Below are positions 15,922 to 25,225 of a stretch of 64,000 bases of DNA, in pieces. Source of the stretch: Helicobacter cetorum (GTDB taxonomy: Bacteria > Campylobacterota > Campylobacteria > Campylobacterales > UBA6016). A program made the translations under genes and the position numbers. Position 1 is the first letter of the stretch. Each line of letters begins with the position of its first letter. Below the pieces are notes generated by a model. It saw only the letters and a list, made by a program, of their open reading frames with translations. It was not told where the DNA came from and made no database searches. The stretch is taken from positions 1 through 64,000 of the forward strand of contig DZAX01000008.1 of NCBI GenBank assembly GCA_022729705.1. Direction: 5' to 3'.

Positions 15922-18227
15922 GATACTCTAAAAGTTTATTTATTTTTTTATTTGTATCTAGCGCGCTTTTTTCCGCAGATGATATTGCAGAACTTGAAAA
16001 ACTTTTATTGCAAGATACGGAGCTAAAAGCGGATGTAGGCTCAAGATGCGGACTCAAAAACGCTATGCAATCAAATACACCTATAGACGTAATAACAAGC
16101 GAACAGATAGAAAAAACGGGGCTTACCTCTTTAGTGGATGTCATGAGGTATTTTGTAGCCGGGTTCAACGCACCCGAACCCGCCATAACAGACGGAAGCG
16201 ATCACGTCAGGGCGTATACGCTAAGAGGGATGAGCCCCGATCAGATACTGACGCTTATAAACGGCAAGAGACTACACGCCTCCTCTCTTTTGCATATCAA
16301 CGGAACCATAGGGAGAGGGAGCGCTCACGCCGATCTTGATACGTTGCCCGTTAATATGATAGAAAGAATAGAGATACTAAGAGACGGGGCGGCGGCGCAA
16401 TACGGCTCAGATGCGATTGCCGGAGTCGTAAATATCGTACTAAAAGGGATGGGCGGCGGCTCTTCCGTCGCTTTGCAAAACGCCCTTAGATCAGGCGGCG
16501 ATGGGGCTAGTTTATATGCGAGTATGTTTTATTCAAAGGCTATGCGATACGACGGATTTATCAATATTGCAGCCGCGATAAAAAAACAAGAGAGTACCGA
16601 CAACGCCGGACTAGACGCAAGAGCGGGGGTCGCGCCCGTAAGGCATACGACAAAAATGGGCTTGCCAAAGAGCGACAATCTCCAGATGAGCGCAAATATC
16701 GAACTTCCAAACGAAAACGACTCCATAATCTACGCTAACGCAAATATAAATTTTAGAGATAGCGAGGCTAACGCTATATATAGGGCACCAAGCGCTTATT
16801 CGACCAACGGGTTTTTGCCGACGATAAATCCGCAAATTTACGACTATAGGCTAGGGGTCGGGGTAAAAAAAGAGGGCGGAATAATCGATTGGGATATTAG
16901 CTCCGTATACGGGCTAAACGAAATTAGATTTTACGTCAAAGACTCAATGAACTACTCGCTAGCGCCAAACTCTCAAAGCGAGTTTTATAACGGCTCTTTA
17001 AAACTTACCCAAAATACGACAAATTTTGATTTCAAAAAAAAGATTCAAAACTTTGCGCTTGCGGGTGGAGCCGAGTATAGATACGAGGGGTATAAAATAA
17101 AAAATGGCGAGGAGAGCTCATACTATACCAAAATGGGAGTAACGGGCGGAGCGCAAGGACTTAGCGGGTATAAAGTGGAAAGCGCCGTCGATACCTCCAG
17201 AAATAGTTACGCCCTTTATTTTGACGCAAAGTATTTCATAAACCCGAGTAGCTCGCTCGATAGCGCCGTTAGATATGAGAGATATAGCGATTTTGGAGCC
17301 ACGACAAACTATAAACTCGCTTACGGATACGCCATAAACGACGCTTTGACGTTTAGAACCTCCGCAAGCACCGGCTTTAGGGCGCCGTCTTTGGCTCAAT
17401 GGAACTACTCTTACGTCTCCTCTTATGCGTCGTCAACATCTCTCGTATTAGGCGGTATTTTTAGACCCTCCGAGCCTATTGCACAGATATATGGGGCAAA
17501 GAAGCTAAAGGCCGAAAAATCCAAACATTTGGCTTTTGGCGGCGTGTATAGACCCTCCCAAAACGGCTCTTTTACCGTCGATTTTTTTTATAACGAGGTT
17601 GACGACAAAATAGCGTTGTCGAGAAATTATACGACGACAAGCGCCGAACGAGCCGCCTACGGCGTTAGCTTTGTGTCGTTTTTTACAAATGTGTTCTCCA
17701 CAAGGACTAAAGGGGTGGATATAAAATACGAACAGCTATTCGACTTCCCCTCGTTAAAAATAAAATCGTCGATTTGGTACAACTATAACGACAATGAAGT
17801 AACCGACATAAAAGACGCAAAAATCACTAGAAGCAACTCTTTTAGAGAGATAGACAAGCTAGAAAACGGACAACCAAAACATAGCGCAAAGTGGCTAAAC
17901 GCATTTGATTTTGGCAAATTTTCCGCTGCCGTCAATATAAATTATTTTGGCTCTTTCAAGGACGTTCCACCCTCCGGCGAAGCCTCTTATAATTTTGACC
18001 CTATCGTAACGACCGACTGCGACGTATCCTATAAATACAATAAAAATATATCGTTTACCGTTGGCGGACTAAATATCTTTAACGCAATGCATAGTAAGTG
18101 GGATAGAACAATCTCTTCGGGAGGCAGTTATTTTTACGCCAAGGACGGGCTATTGCCCTACTCTCAATACTCTCCGATGGGTTTTAGCGGCGGGTATTAC
18201 TACATAAAAGCAAACATAAAGTTCTAA
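15918..18227 (+). CDS. TonB-dependent outer-membrane receptor
   Basis: A 769-aa TonB-dependent receptor. It has a signal peptide (residues 1-19, ending ALFSA), a plug domain at about 45-175 (TPIDVITSEQIEKTGLTSLVDVMRYF..., LRGMSPDQILTLINGKRLHASSL, IERIEILRDGAAAQYGSDAIAGVVNIV), then a beta barrel ending in an aromatic C-terminal strand (…GYYYIKANIKF). The substrate cannot be read from sequence. The overall plug style (iron/cobalamin-type or carbohydrate-type) is not diagnostic. It overlaps the upstream YfiR-like gene by 4 nt (ATGA) and the downstream sensor phosphatase gene by 3 nt (TAATG), so all three are one coupled unit. YfiR-like/TonB-receptor/CHASE8-sensor operons are known, which supports a sensing rather than purely nutritional role. 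Confidence 0.92.
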   Translation: MRYSKSLFIFLFVSSALFSADDIAELEKLLLQDTELKADVGSRCGLKNAMQSNTPIDVITSEQIEKTGLTSLVDVMRYFVAGFNAPEPAITDGSDHVRAYTLRGMSPDQILTLINGKRLHASSLLHINGTIGRGSAHADLDTLPVNMIERIEILRDGAAAQYGSDAIAGVVNIVLKGMGGGSSVALQNALRSGGDGASLYASMFYSKAMRYDGFINIAAAIKKQESTDNAGLDARAGVAPVRHTTKMGLPKSDNLQMSANIELPNENDSIIYANANINFRDSEANAIYRAPSAYSTNGFLPTINPQIYDYRLGVGVKKEGGIIDWDISSVYGLNEIRFYVKDSMNYSLAPNSQSEFYNGSLKLTQNTTNFDFKKKIQNFALAGGAEYRYEGYKIKNGEESSYYTKMGVTGGAQGLSGYKVESAVDTSRNSYALYFDAKYFINPSSSLDSAVRYERYSDFGATTNYKLAYGYAINDALTFRTSASTGFRAPSLAQWNYSYVSSYASSTSLVLGGIFRPSEPIAQIYGAKKLKAEKSKHLAFGGVYRPSQNGSFTVDFFYNEVDDKIALSRNYTTTSAERAAYGVSFVSFFTNVFSTRTKGVDIKYEQLFDFPSLKIKSSIWYNYNDNEVTDIKDAKITRSNSFREIDKLENGQPKHSAKWLNAFDFGKFSAAVNINYFGSFKDVPPSGEASYNFDPIVTTDCDVSYKYNKNISFTVGGLNIFNAMHSKWDRTISSGGSYFYAKDGLLPYSQYSPMGFSGGYYYIKANIKF

Positions 18228-20521
18228 TGAGATCGATTAGGTCAAAACTCATTTTCATGCTAAGCCTTTCGGCTTTGCTCTCTATCGCCCTCACCTCTAC
18301 AGCCCTTTTTATCTACAAGTACAACCAAAGCAGGTCTCAAGCCATAAGCATACTATCAGATATGGCGGCTGTAATGAGCGAAAATCTTACCGCCTCTTTG
18401 GAGTTTGACGACGAGGCAAGCGCCAAATCTATACTTAACGCTTTTAAAAATTCCGGCAGAATAGACGGCGCCTATCTACTAAAAAAAGACGGCTCGATGC
18501 TGGCAAAATACGAAAAAGATGGGTTAAATAAAGAGTTAATATTAAAAAAAGCCAAACCATTTTTTGAAAATATACTCATAAAGCCCGAGTCAAGCTCTTT
18601 TGATTTTAACTCTATATTTTTGGCTAAACAGATAATTTTAAACGACAAACATATAGGATCCGTCGTTATCGCCTCTAATACAAAGGAGATGCAAGAGACG
18701 CTTTACACTCAGCTTTTTATGCAAACAACAACGTCGTTAATAGCGCTAATTTTGATGATTTTGCTTGCGTTTAGACTCCAAAAAGCGTTTACCGACCCAA
18801 TTTACACTTTAAAAAATGCGTTTGACGCCGTTAGGCTAAAAAACGATTACTCCGCCAAGATAGACCTAAAAACAAACGACGAGTTTCAATCTTTGTTTGA
18901 CGGTTTTGGAAAAATGCTGGAAACTATAAAAAATCAAAAAGCGGAGCTTGAAGTATATACCGATAGCCTAAACGAGACTATAGCGCTTAAAACGGCGGAC
19001 ATTCAAAACCAAAAGGCAAGGCTGGAGAGGCTGCTTGTGACTCTCGATAAAAACGTAATATTTTCAAGAACCGATTTAGAGGGCGTCATCACTCAAGCCT
19101 CGGAGGCTTTTTGCAAAATTAGCGGCTACTCAAAAGAGGAGCTCATAGGCAAACCTCACAATATAGTAAGGCATCCCGATATGCCAACAAGCGTGTACGC
19201 AGAGCTTTGGAATACGCTCAAAGACGGCAAAATATGGCATGGCGAGGTTAAAAATCAGAAAAAAGACGGCGGATACTACTGGGCGGAGAGCGTTATATCT
19301 CCAGAATACGATAATTTTGGCTCACAGGTAGGTTTTAGCGCTATACAACAAGATATAACGGCAAAAAAACGCGAAGAGGTAGAGAGAATACTTGAAAATA
19401 TATTGTTGCCAATACTAATAACATCAAGAGCCGAGCGAAAAATACTCTACGCCAATAAATACGCAGAAGACCAATACGATAGACCGCTTTGCGAGCTAAT
19501 AGGCGCCGACATCGACAACGTATATACCGCAAAGGGGCAACAAGAACAGATACTTGAACTTTTGTCAAAAAACGGTAGAGTTCTAAATCTTGAAGAGAAT
19601 TTCAAAACCGCCGGAGGCAAAGAGTTTACGGCGCTCTTATCTGTTATCCCTATCGTATATTCTGGAATTGATTGCTATATCGGCATGGTGACGGATATAA
19701 CAGAGCAAAAAAGAATAGAAAACGAATTTAGAATACTCCATCAGCATACAAAAGAGTCTATAGAGTACGCTTCGTTGCTTCAACATTCGCTTATCCCATC
19801 AAGCGACCTTTTCAAAAAGTATTTTTCGGATCACTTTGTTATTTGGCATCCAAAAGATATAGTGGGAGGCGATATATATCTGTTTGACGAACTTGAAAAG
19901 CGCAACGAATGCTTGCTATTTGTGATAGACTGCACAGGACACGGCGTTCCCGGCGCTTTTGTTACGATGCTCGTAAAGGCAATTGAGCGCGAAATTGTCT
20001 CGCAAATCAATAACGACGATATGACCGACGTGAGCCCCGCTTGGATACTCTCATATTTTAACAAAACGATGAAGTATCTATTAAGACAAGACAGTGATAA
20101 AGCTATAAGCAACGCCGGTTTTGACGGCGCTATCATTCACTATAATAAACAAAATAGAGTTTTAAAATTTGCGGGGGCTCAAACTAACTTGTTTTATGTT
20201 CAAGACGACAAGTTAAATATCATAAAAGGAGATAGACACTCTATCGGATATAAAAAATCTAACGCCGATTTTCAATTTACGGAACATACGATACAAGCCG
20301 CAAACGAGATGCGCATATATTTGACGACGGACGGCTATATAGATCAAAACGGCGGAGACAAAGGTTTTCCATTTGGCAAAACGAGATTTGGCGATATGAT
20401 AGAGACAAGTTATACCGAAAGTTTTGCGGATCAAAAAGAGCTGTTTTTGTATGGATTACAAAAATATCAAAAAGACGAAATTCGCAATGACGATATAACG
20501 TTGATAGGGTTTAAAATATGA
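18227..20521 (+). CDS. CHASE8-HAMP-PAS-PAS sensor with SpoIIE/PP2C phosphatase output
   Basis: A 764-aa inner-membrane protein. TM1 is at about residues 8-30. A periplasmic CHASE8-like domain spans about 31-160 (ENLTASLEFDDEASAKSILNAF, GAYLLKKDGSMLAKYEKDG). TM2 is at about 167-187, HAMP about 188-240, coiled coil about 240-275. PAS1 covers about 276-385, with an Aer-like NIVRHPDMP segment that in related PAS domains accompanies FAD binding. PAS2 covers about 386-498. The PP2C domain covers about 510-764, with GGDIYLF (547-553), DCTGHGVPG (568-576), TTDGYIDQNGG (700-710) and RNDDITLIGFK (753-763). CHASE8 plus an operonic YfiR and TonB receptor is the layout of YfiN-type diguanylate cyclases, but GGDEF is replaced by a phosphatase nearly identical in its motifs to the SiaA-like PP2C at 9873. 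The likely target is the SiaC-like protein at 12700; this is inference. Confidence 0.87.
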   Translation: MRSIRSKLIFMLSLSALLSIALTSTALFIYKYNQSRSQAISILSDMAAVMSENLTASLEFDDEASAKSILNAFKNSGRIDGAYLLKKDGSMLAKYEKDGLNKELILKKAKPFFENILIKPESSSFDFNSIFLAKQIILNDKHIGSVVIASNTKEMQETLYTQLFMQTTTSLIALILMILLAFRLQKAFTDPIYTLKNAFDAVRLKNDYSAKIDLKTNDEFQSLFDGFGKMLETIKNQKAELEVYTDSLNETIALKTADIQNQKARLERLLVTLDKNVIFSRTDLEGVITQASEAFCKISGYSKEELIGKPHNIVRHPDMPTSVYAELWNTLKDGKIWHGEVKNQKKDGGYYWAESVISPEYDNFGSQVGFSAIQQDITAKKREEVERILENILLPILITSRAERKILYANKYAEDQYDRPLCELIGADIDNVYTAKGQQEQILELLSKNGRVLNLEENFKTAGGKEFTALLSVIPIVYSGIDCYIGMVTDITEQKRIENEFRILHQHTKESIEYASLLQHSLIPSSDLFKKYFSDHFVIWHPKDIVGGDIYLFDELEKRNECLLFVIDCTGHGVPGAFVTMLVKAIEREIVSQINNDDMTDVSPAWILSYFNKTMKYLLRQDSDKAISNAGFDGAIIHYNKQNRVLKFAGAQTNLFYVQDDKLNIIKGDRHSIGYKKSNADFQFTEHTIQAANEMRIYLTTDGYIDQNGGDKGFPFGKTRFGDMIETSYTESFADQKELFLYGLQKYQKDEIRNDDITLIGFKI

Positions 20522-20591
20522 ATTTATATAACTCTTTGTCTGCGGCGGCACCCCTAACTACCGTTTAACATTTTTGGCGTTATAACCACAT

Positions 20592-20671
20592 ACTATATTG
20601 CTAGAAAAGTTTGACTCCAGCCCTGAACTTTTTAAAGATAATCCGTACCTGAAGTTGGGGGGGACTAAACA
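20592..20671 (+). mobile_element. Right-end remnant of IS481-type element (family B)
   Basis: An 80-bp piece encoding LLEKFDSSPELFKDNPYLKL and ending GGGACTAAACA, matching the transposase 3' end of the copy at 51200-51743 (complement), with a G7 run at 20657-20663. The rest of the 20522-20728 gap holds nothing else recognisable. Confidence 0.7.
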
Positions 20672-20728
20672 TAACTATAATATCACAATAATAAGAATAT
20701 TTTACTTTTTATCTTATGCAAAATAAAA

Positions 20729-21391
20729 TCATGTATAACAAATCCCTATTTTACCAAGGTGTTCACTACGACTGGCCTCTGAAGATATAGTCTCCCACGC
20801 CTCTTTCATGCCCTCAGACCATGATATATCGTCAAATGCCATTATGGAACCTTTCGCCATATATGGAAGTATTTGCTTATAGTATTTAATAGTGGCGTCT
20901 TTATCGTGATGTCCGTCTATAAAGGCAAAATCTATCGGTGATATGTGCTTCAGTGTCTCCTCTAATACATCCGAGAAACGACCGATCACTTGAGTGATAT
21001 TAGAGCAACCCGCTTTTTTGATATTTTCAGACGCAACGGCGGCTATCTCCCTAGCACCCTCTATCGTATAAATGGTCGTATTTGCATTTGCAAGAGCCAT
21101 CGTAATAGCCGAAAAACCGCAACAAGTGCCAAGCTCCAAAACAACTTTTGGCTCTCTTTTTTGGATAAGCGTATAAATCCACTCCGACCACTCGTTTTTA
21201 AGTCCAATAGAGGAGAGTTTGGCGATAGTTGTCTGGGCTTCTTTACCTTTCAACATCTCCTCTTCGCTTCTTTTGTCTTCAGGGCTTCCGGCTCCAAAGT
21301 CCAAAAACTTTATTACGCTCTCGTCTTGCATACCCTTGCTTCTAAGCTCCGCTACCGTTTGTAGGTTTTTTTTGTCTGTTTCGTTTAGCAT
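20729..21391 (-). CDS. Class I SAM-dependent O-methyltransferase
   Basis: A 220-aa methyltransferase of the catechol-O-methyltransferase-like fold. The SAM-binding motif I is VVLELGTCCGFSAITMALA (about residues 79-97) with the acidic end of beta-2 at TIYTIEG. The metal/substrate segment FAFIDGHHDKDATIKYY (about 150-167) with DD near 182 is typical of this type. The substrate is unknown. It is the last gene of the minus-strand polysaccharide locus, 5 nt after the Gfo/Idh/MocA gene, and may methylate a glycan or a lipid-linked precursor. Confidence 0.8.
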   Translation of the reverse strand: MLNETDKKNLQTVAELRSKGMQDESVIKFLDFGAGSPEDKRSEEEMLKGKEAQTTIAKLSSIGLKNEWSEWIYTLIQKREPKVVLELGTCCGFSAITMALANANTTIYTIEGAREIAAVASENIKKAGCSNITQVIGRFSDVLEETLKHISPIDFAFIDGHHDKDATIKYYKQILPYMAKGSIMAFDDISWSEGMKEAWETISSEASRSEHLGKIGICYT

Positions 21392-21396
21392 ACCTT

Positions 21397-22455
21397 TTAG
21401 TGCCCCAATCTACATTTTTTTGGTTTAAAGCGCAAAAATACTTCTTCTCCAGTCTCTATTGACTCGTATATCGCCATAATAAGCTCCAAGCTTCGTCTAC
21501 CCTCTAATCCGTCAACCAAAGCTTTACCGCCGTTCTCTATACAATCAACCACATGTTCGTAATATGCTTTATGCCCAAAACCATATACATCCGGCGGATT
21601 CGTGGAAAAGTCTCTTTTAACTATCTCATCTTCTTCGATACCGTCCTTAAAACTCCAATGTCTTATCTCGTTTACAGCAAATCCACCTATCTCCACGCTA
21701 CCTTTTTCGCCAAGAATAGATATAGAACCTTCTAGGTCGTTTGGTCTAGTGGCGGTTGTAGCTTCTACAACCCCTAGCGCACCACTTTTAAATTTTAGCA
21801 GGGCTACGCCGGTATCTTCAACTTCTATATCGACAAGCTGTGTCGCACTTTTCGCAAACACGCTTTCCACATCACCCATTAGCCACTCCAGCAAATCCAC
21901 ATGATGACTAGCTTGATTTGTAAAAACACCCCCATCCATAGCCCAAGTACCTCTCCACTCATCTTGATCATAGTATCGCTGATCTCTACACCACCTAATG
22001 CGTACCGTCCCCATAACAAGCTTACCAAATCTACCGGTAATTAAAGCCTCCCTTAGCTTTACAACTGGCAAGTTGTACCTATTTTGCTTAATGACAAACA
22101 GCCTTATACCGTTTTCATCGCACACTCTAATCATTTTATCAGCATCTTCAAGCGTTAAAGCCATAGGCTTTTCAACTATGATATGCTTTTTGTAGGTCGC
22201 CAAAGCTATTGTGTGCTCGGCGTGCATCCCGCTTGGTGTTAATATGCTTACCGCATCAATATTTTGCTCTATTTTCATCATTTCTTGAAAACTATCGTAG
22301 TAATTAACTCCATATTTTGAGCCAAACTTCTCTGCTTTATTTTTATCTATATCGCAAACAGCTACAAGTTTAGCGCCGTTTATTAGCCCTGCCCCTAAAA
22401 GCTCCGCATGTCTGACGGCGATTCTGCCACACCCTATTAGCACTATATTTAACAT
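21397..22455 (-). CDS. Gfo/Idh/MocA-family oxidoreductase
   Basis: A 352-aa NAD(P)-dependent sugar-type dehydrogenase. The N-terminal Rossmann fold has IVLIGCGRIAVRHAELL (about residues 4-20). The family EKPMAL motif (HIIVEKPMALTLEDAD, Lys about 96) is followed by a C-terminal alpha/beta domain with WAMDGGVFTNQASHHVDLLEWL (about 170-190). This family often oxidises UDP-sugars such as UDP-GlcNAcA at C3 before transamination. The start overlaps the stop of the DUF354 gene upstream (TAATG). Its place in the glycan locus supports a nucleotide-sugar substrate, not determined further. Confidence 0.85.
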   Translation of the reverse strand: MLNIVLIGCGRIAVRHAELLGAGLINGAKLVAVCDIDKNKAEKFGSKYGVNYYDSFQEMMKIEQNIDAVSILTPSGMHAEHTIALATYKKHIIVEKPMALTLEDADKMIRVCDENGIRLFVIKQNRYNLPVVKLREALITGRFGKLVMGTVRIRWCRDQRYYDQDEWRGTWAMDGGVFTNQASHHVDLLEWLMGDVESVFAKSATQLVDIEVEDTGVALLKFKSGALGVVEATTATRPNDLEGSISILGEKGSVEIGGFAVNEIRHWSFKDGIEEDEIVKRDFSTNPPDVYGFGHKAYYEHVVDCIENGGKALVDGLEGRRSLELIMAIYESIETGEEVFLRFKPKKCRLGH

Positions 22456-23528
22456 TATAATATCTCTTCTATCTTGTCTAAAATATTTTTAAAATCGCAA
22501 TTTCCTCTACAAAAAAAACGTTTATTATCCAGTTTTTTACCTATTAAATCTTTTGCGAGTTCAACGGCTTCTTTTTCGCTATTTGTCCAGTGCATTATAC
22601 CATTTTGAATAAGATATTGATCATGATAAAGCCATATAGACCTCGTGGAGATGGTAGGTATTCCGTAATAAACAGACTCCAAATTCATCGTTCCACCGCC
22701 GCCTATAAAAAGATCTATAAAAGGATAAAACTCTTCAGGGCGAAGCTTTTCTTTTAAAACAACAGCTATATCGCCGAAATCTCTTTCAAGATACTCGCTC
22801 TCGTATCTAGGCATTATTACTATATTCGCGTTTATTTCCTCTTTTAAAGCGGGGATTACTGAGTATAAAAGCGGAAGTTTCTCGGACACATAGTGTGCCT
22901 TATACTCCTCTTCCCTTATCATGATGGTCATTTTGCCATTATCGATACCATATCTTTTTCTAAAATCGTTTTTATCTTCAACTTTTATGTCTTTCATCCA
23001 GAGGCACACATCTACAAAATCGTATGGGATAATTTGCTCATCAGATAAAGCAAGATTTGAAAACATAGAACGCGGCATAATGTATGGATAGAAAAATAGT
23101 TTTGAGTAGGGCAGAGTAAGGCGCGTAACTGCTGTAATATTTTTTGGGCTTTCTAGGTTGCCTGGATTTGTAACAGCTGGAGTATCGTAAATGTTGACTA
23201 TAGGGATACCAAGACCAAATGCAACATGCACACTATCGACGACTGCACCGCAAATAAGCACTTTTGGTACGCCTATCTGCCTAAAAATATCCAAAAACTC
23301 TTTTTGACGGAAAATCCTAGCCTGAAACTTGTCAAGAAGTGTACTACCGCCATATTCACCTAATACTGTATGTTCGATGCCGTTAAGCTCTAGTATCTCT
23401 TTTGCCTCGGTGTAATGCGGAGCATATCTCGTACTTACGAATATCTTTTGACCTCTAGCTTTTAACTCGGGAATCATTTTACTAAAAAACATAGCATATT
23501 TAGGGGTGCCGACATCAATCCAAATCAT
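22455..23528 (-). CDS. DUF354-family glycosyltransferase-like protein
   Basis: A 357-aa protein of the DUF354 family, GT-B-like fold. It starts MIWIDVGTPKYAMFFSKMIPELKARGQKIFVSTR, and the C-terminal half has FIGGGGTMNLESVYYGIPTIS (about 272-292), typical of nucleotide-sugar binding in this group. Members occur in polysaccharide loci, but activity is rarely proven. It overlaps both neighbours by a few nt, in line with one operon with the amidotransferase upstream and the oxidoreductase downstream. Confidence 0.75.
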   Translation of the reverse strand: MIWIDVGTPKYAMFFSKMIPELKARGQKIFVSTRYAPHYTEAKEILELNGIEHTVLGEYGGSTLLDKFQARIFRQKEFLDIFRQIGVPKVLICGAVVDSVHVAFGLGIPIVNIYDTPAVTNPGNLESPKNITAVTRLTLPYSKLFFYPYIMPRSMFSNLALSDEQIIPYDFVDVCLWMKDIKVEDKNDFRKRYGIDNGKMTIMIREEEYKAHYVSEKLPLLYSVIPALKEEINANIVIMPRYESEYLERDFGDIAVVLKEKLRPEEFYPFIDLFIGGGGTMNLESVYYGIPTISTRSIWLYHDQYLIQNGIMHWTNSEKEAVELAKDLIGKKLDNKRFFCRGNCDFKNILDKIEEIL

Positions 23529-25225
23529 ATTAGTTCTTTCAACCTTTCATAAAAAAATAGCCTCACGTCAACCGTATCCTTGGCGTTAAATCCAAGTTCT
23601 CGCATCCATGCTATATCGGGAGCTTCAAAACCTTTTTTATCTTTTCTGTAGACTATGTCTGCGTCCAAATATCCGGAAAGTATTTTACGCAATAAAAACT
23701 TGCTATACCCATTATGAAATTTATAAGAGTTTGGCGCAGAGTGGGCAAACTGCACAATGCGATAGTCGGTAAAAGGCGTTCTATTCTCCACCCCAAACTT
23801 CATAGCGTTTCTATCCTCAAAGCGTAGAAGCATCGGCAAATTAAACTTTAAAGTGTCAAGCCGCAACGCTTTTGACGGGCTTGGCGTAAACTTTTCTAAC
23901 AGTAAATCATAGTTTGGCTTGTAGTCTTGGAAAATAGCGTTTATTTTCTCCAAAGACCCGATATTGTCATCTATAATCAGCTCTTTTTTTACATGCAAAG
24001 GAAGAGAGAATTTAACGCCCAGCATATATTCATTAAGAGCCTCTTTGCCATACACATCAAGCCTATCAAGCAGATTTTGCCTATTTTGCGTCAAAAATCT
24101 AGCCACATGGTGATAATAACCGCCAAAAAGCTCGTCGGCGCCCTGCCCCGTCACGGCTACTTTTGAGTATTTTGATAGCTCTTTAAAAACCGCATACTGC
24201 ACAAAAGTAGAAAAACTTCTTGTCATATCCGACTGCGTCGCCAAAAAATCATCTATAAGCTCTTTTAAATCATCTACTTTTGGCGATAGCTTAATAAGAT
24301 TTAGATTCAGTTTTTTTGCAACTATATCCATATATGGACTCTCGTCAGAAGAGGGATAAGAGGGGAATACAGCTCCAAAATATCGCATATCTACGCCATT
24401 TTTTGCAAGAAGAGCGGCGATAAGAGAGCTATCTATACCGCCCGATAACAAAACCCCAACTTCCACATCAGAGCGAAGCCTAAGAAGTAGCGCATCTTCA
24501 AAAAGTTCCTCAAACTCGTCGCACGTTTTTTTAAACTCTTTTTTATCAAACTTTTTAGCCGTTTCAGAGCTGTGCGGTAAGCTCCAATATCTCCTGATAG
24601 AGAGTTTAGCTTTTTTTGCGTCAAATACGCCGTAATGCGCCGGCGGTAGATGTTTTATCTCTTTATAAATTGTCTTTTCAGAATAGTCGTTTATATTAAA
24701 TAGAATCGAGTCACAAAGCGTCTGTTTGTCGTACTCCAAAGAGCAAACAGACTTAAACGCTTCTATCTCTGAGGCAAAAAACAGTTTGCCGCCTTTTAAC
24801 GTATAGTAAAAAGGCTTATTTCCAAGCCTATCTCTCGCCAAAAATAGCTTTTTGCTTTTTTTATCATATACGCAAAAAGCAAAGTCTCCGTTAAATCTTT
24901 CAAGGCACCCCACCCCCCAATATCTGTACGCTTTTAGCAACACCTCGCTATCGCTGTGAGAGTGAAACGTCACTCCTTTTTTTTCTAGCTCCTCTTTTAG
25001 CTCTATATAGTTGTATATCTCGCCGTTGTATACGAGTACAAAATCTTCATCATACATAGGCTGAGCCGCTTCGTCGCTTAGGTCTATAATACTTAGACGG
25101 TTGTGGGCGAGGGCGATATGTTCGTCTTCAAAAAAGCCGTTTGCATCGGGTCCCCTATGCCTCATCGAGCCTGAGGCTTTTTTTATAATTTCGCTAAAGA
25201 TATTACCACCGCAAATTGAACACAC
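23525..25225 (-). CDS. Asparagine synthetase-like glutamine amidotransferase (copy 1)
   Basis: A 566-aa AsnB-type enzyme. The N-terminal class II glutaminase has the catalytic Cys2 (MCSICGG, with Ser in place of the usual Gly3), RHRGPDANG, YNGEIYNYIEL and FNGDFAFCVYD. The C-terminal ATP-pyrophosphatase domain carries the PP-loop LLSGGIDSSLIAALL (about 254-268) and GQGADELFGGYYHH (about 352). In polysaccharide clusters such proteins usually amidate a uronic acid or another carboxylate sugar rather than aspartate. It overlaps the DUF354 gene by 4 nt and abuts the truncated glycosyltransferase upstream. A second paralogue is at 27795-29555. Confidence 0.87.
   Translation of the reverse strand: MCSICGGNIFSEIIKKASGSMRHRGPDANGFFEDEHIALAHNRLSIIDLSDEAAQPMYDEDFVLVYNGEIYNYIELKEELEKKGVTFHSHSDSEVLLKAYRYWGVGCLERFNGDFAFCVYDKKSKKLFLARDRLGNKPFYYTLKGGKLFFASEIEAFKSVCSLEYDKQTLCDSILFNINDYSEKTIYKEIKHLPPAHYGVFDAKKAKLSIRRYWSLPHSSETAKKFDKKEFKKTCDEFEELFEDALLLRLRSDVEVGVLLSGGIDSSLIAALLAKNGVDMRYFGAVFPSYPSSDESPYMDIVAKKLNLNLIKLSPKVDDLKELIDDFLATQSDMTRSFSTFVQYAVFKELSKYSKVAVTGQGADELFGGYYHHVARFLTQNRQNLLDRLDVYGKEALNEYMLGVKFSLPLHVKKELIIDDNIGSLEKINAIFQDYKPNYDLLLEKFTPSPSKALRLDTLKFNLPMLLRFEDRNAMKFGVENRTPFTDYRIVQFAHSAPNSYKFHNGYSKFLLRKILSGYLDADIVYRKDKKGFEAPDIAWMRELGFNAKDTVDVRLFFYERLKELI

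Noticed and set aside
15418-20521. Reading the operon as a plain nutrient-uptake TonB system
   Set aside because: Both flanking coupled genes are regulatory (YfiR-like and sensor phosphatase), and no transporter or enzyme genes accompany the receptor.
20657-20663. G7 run as a possible contingency tract
   Set aside because: It lies in a short dead IS remnant with no functional gene downstream that it could switch.
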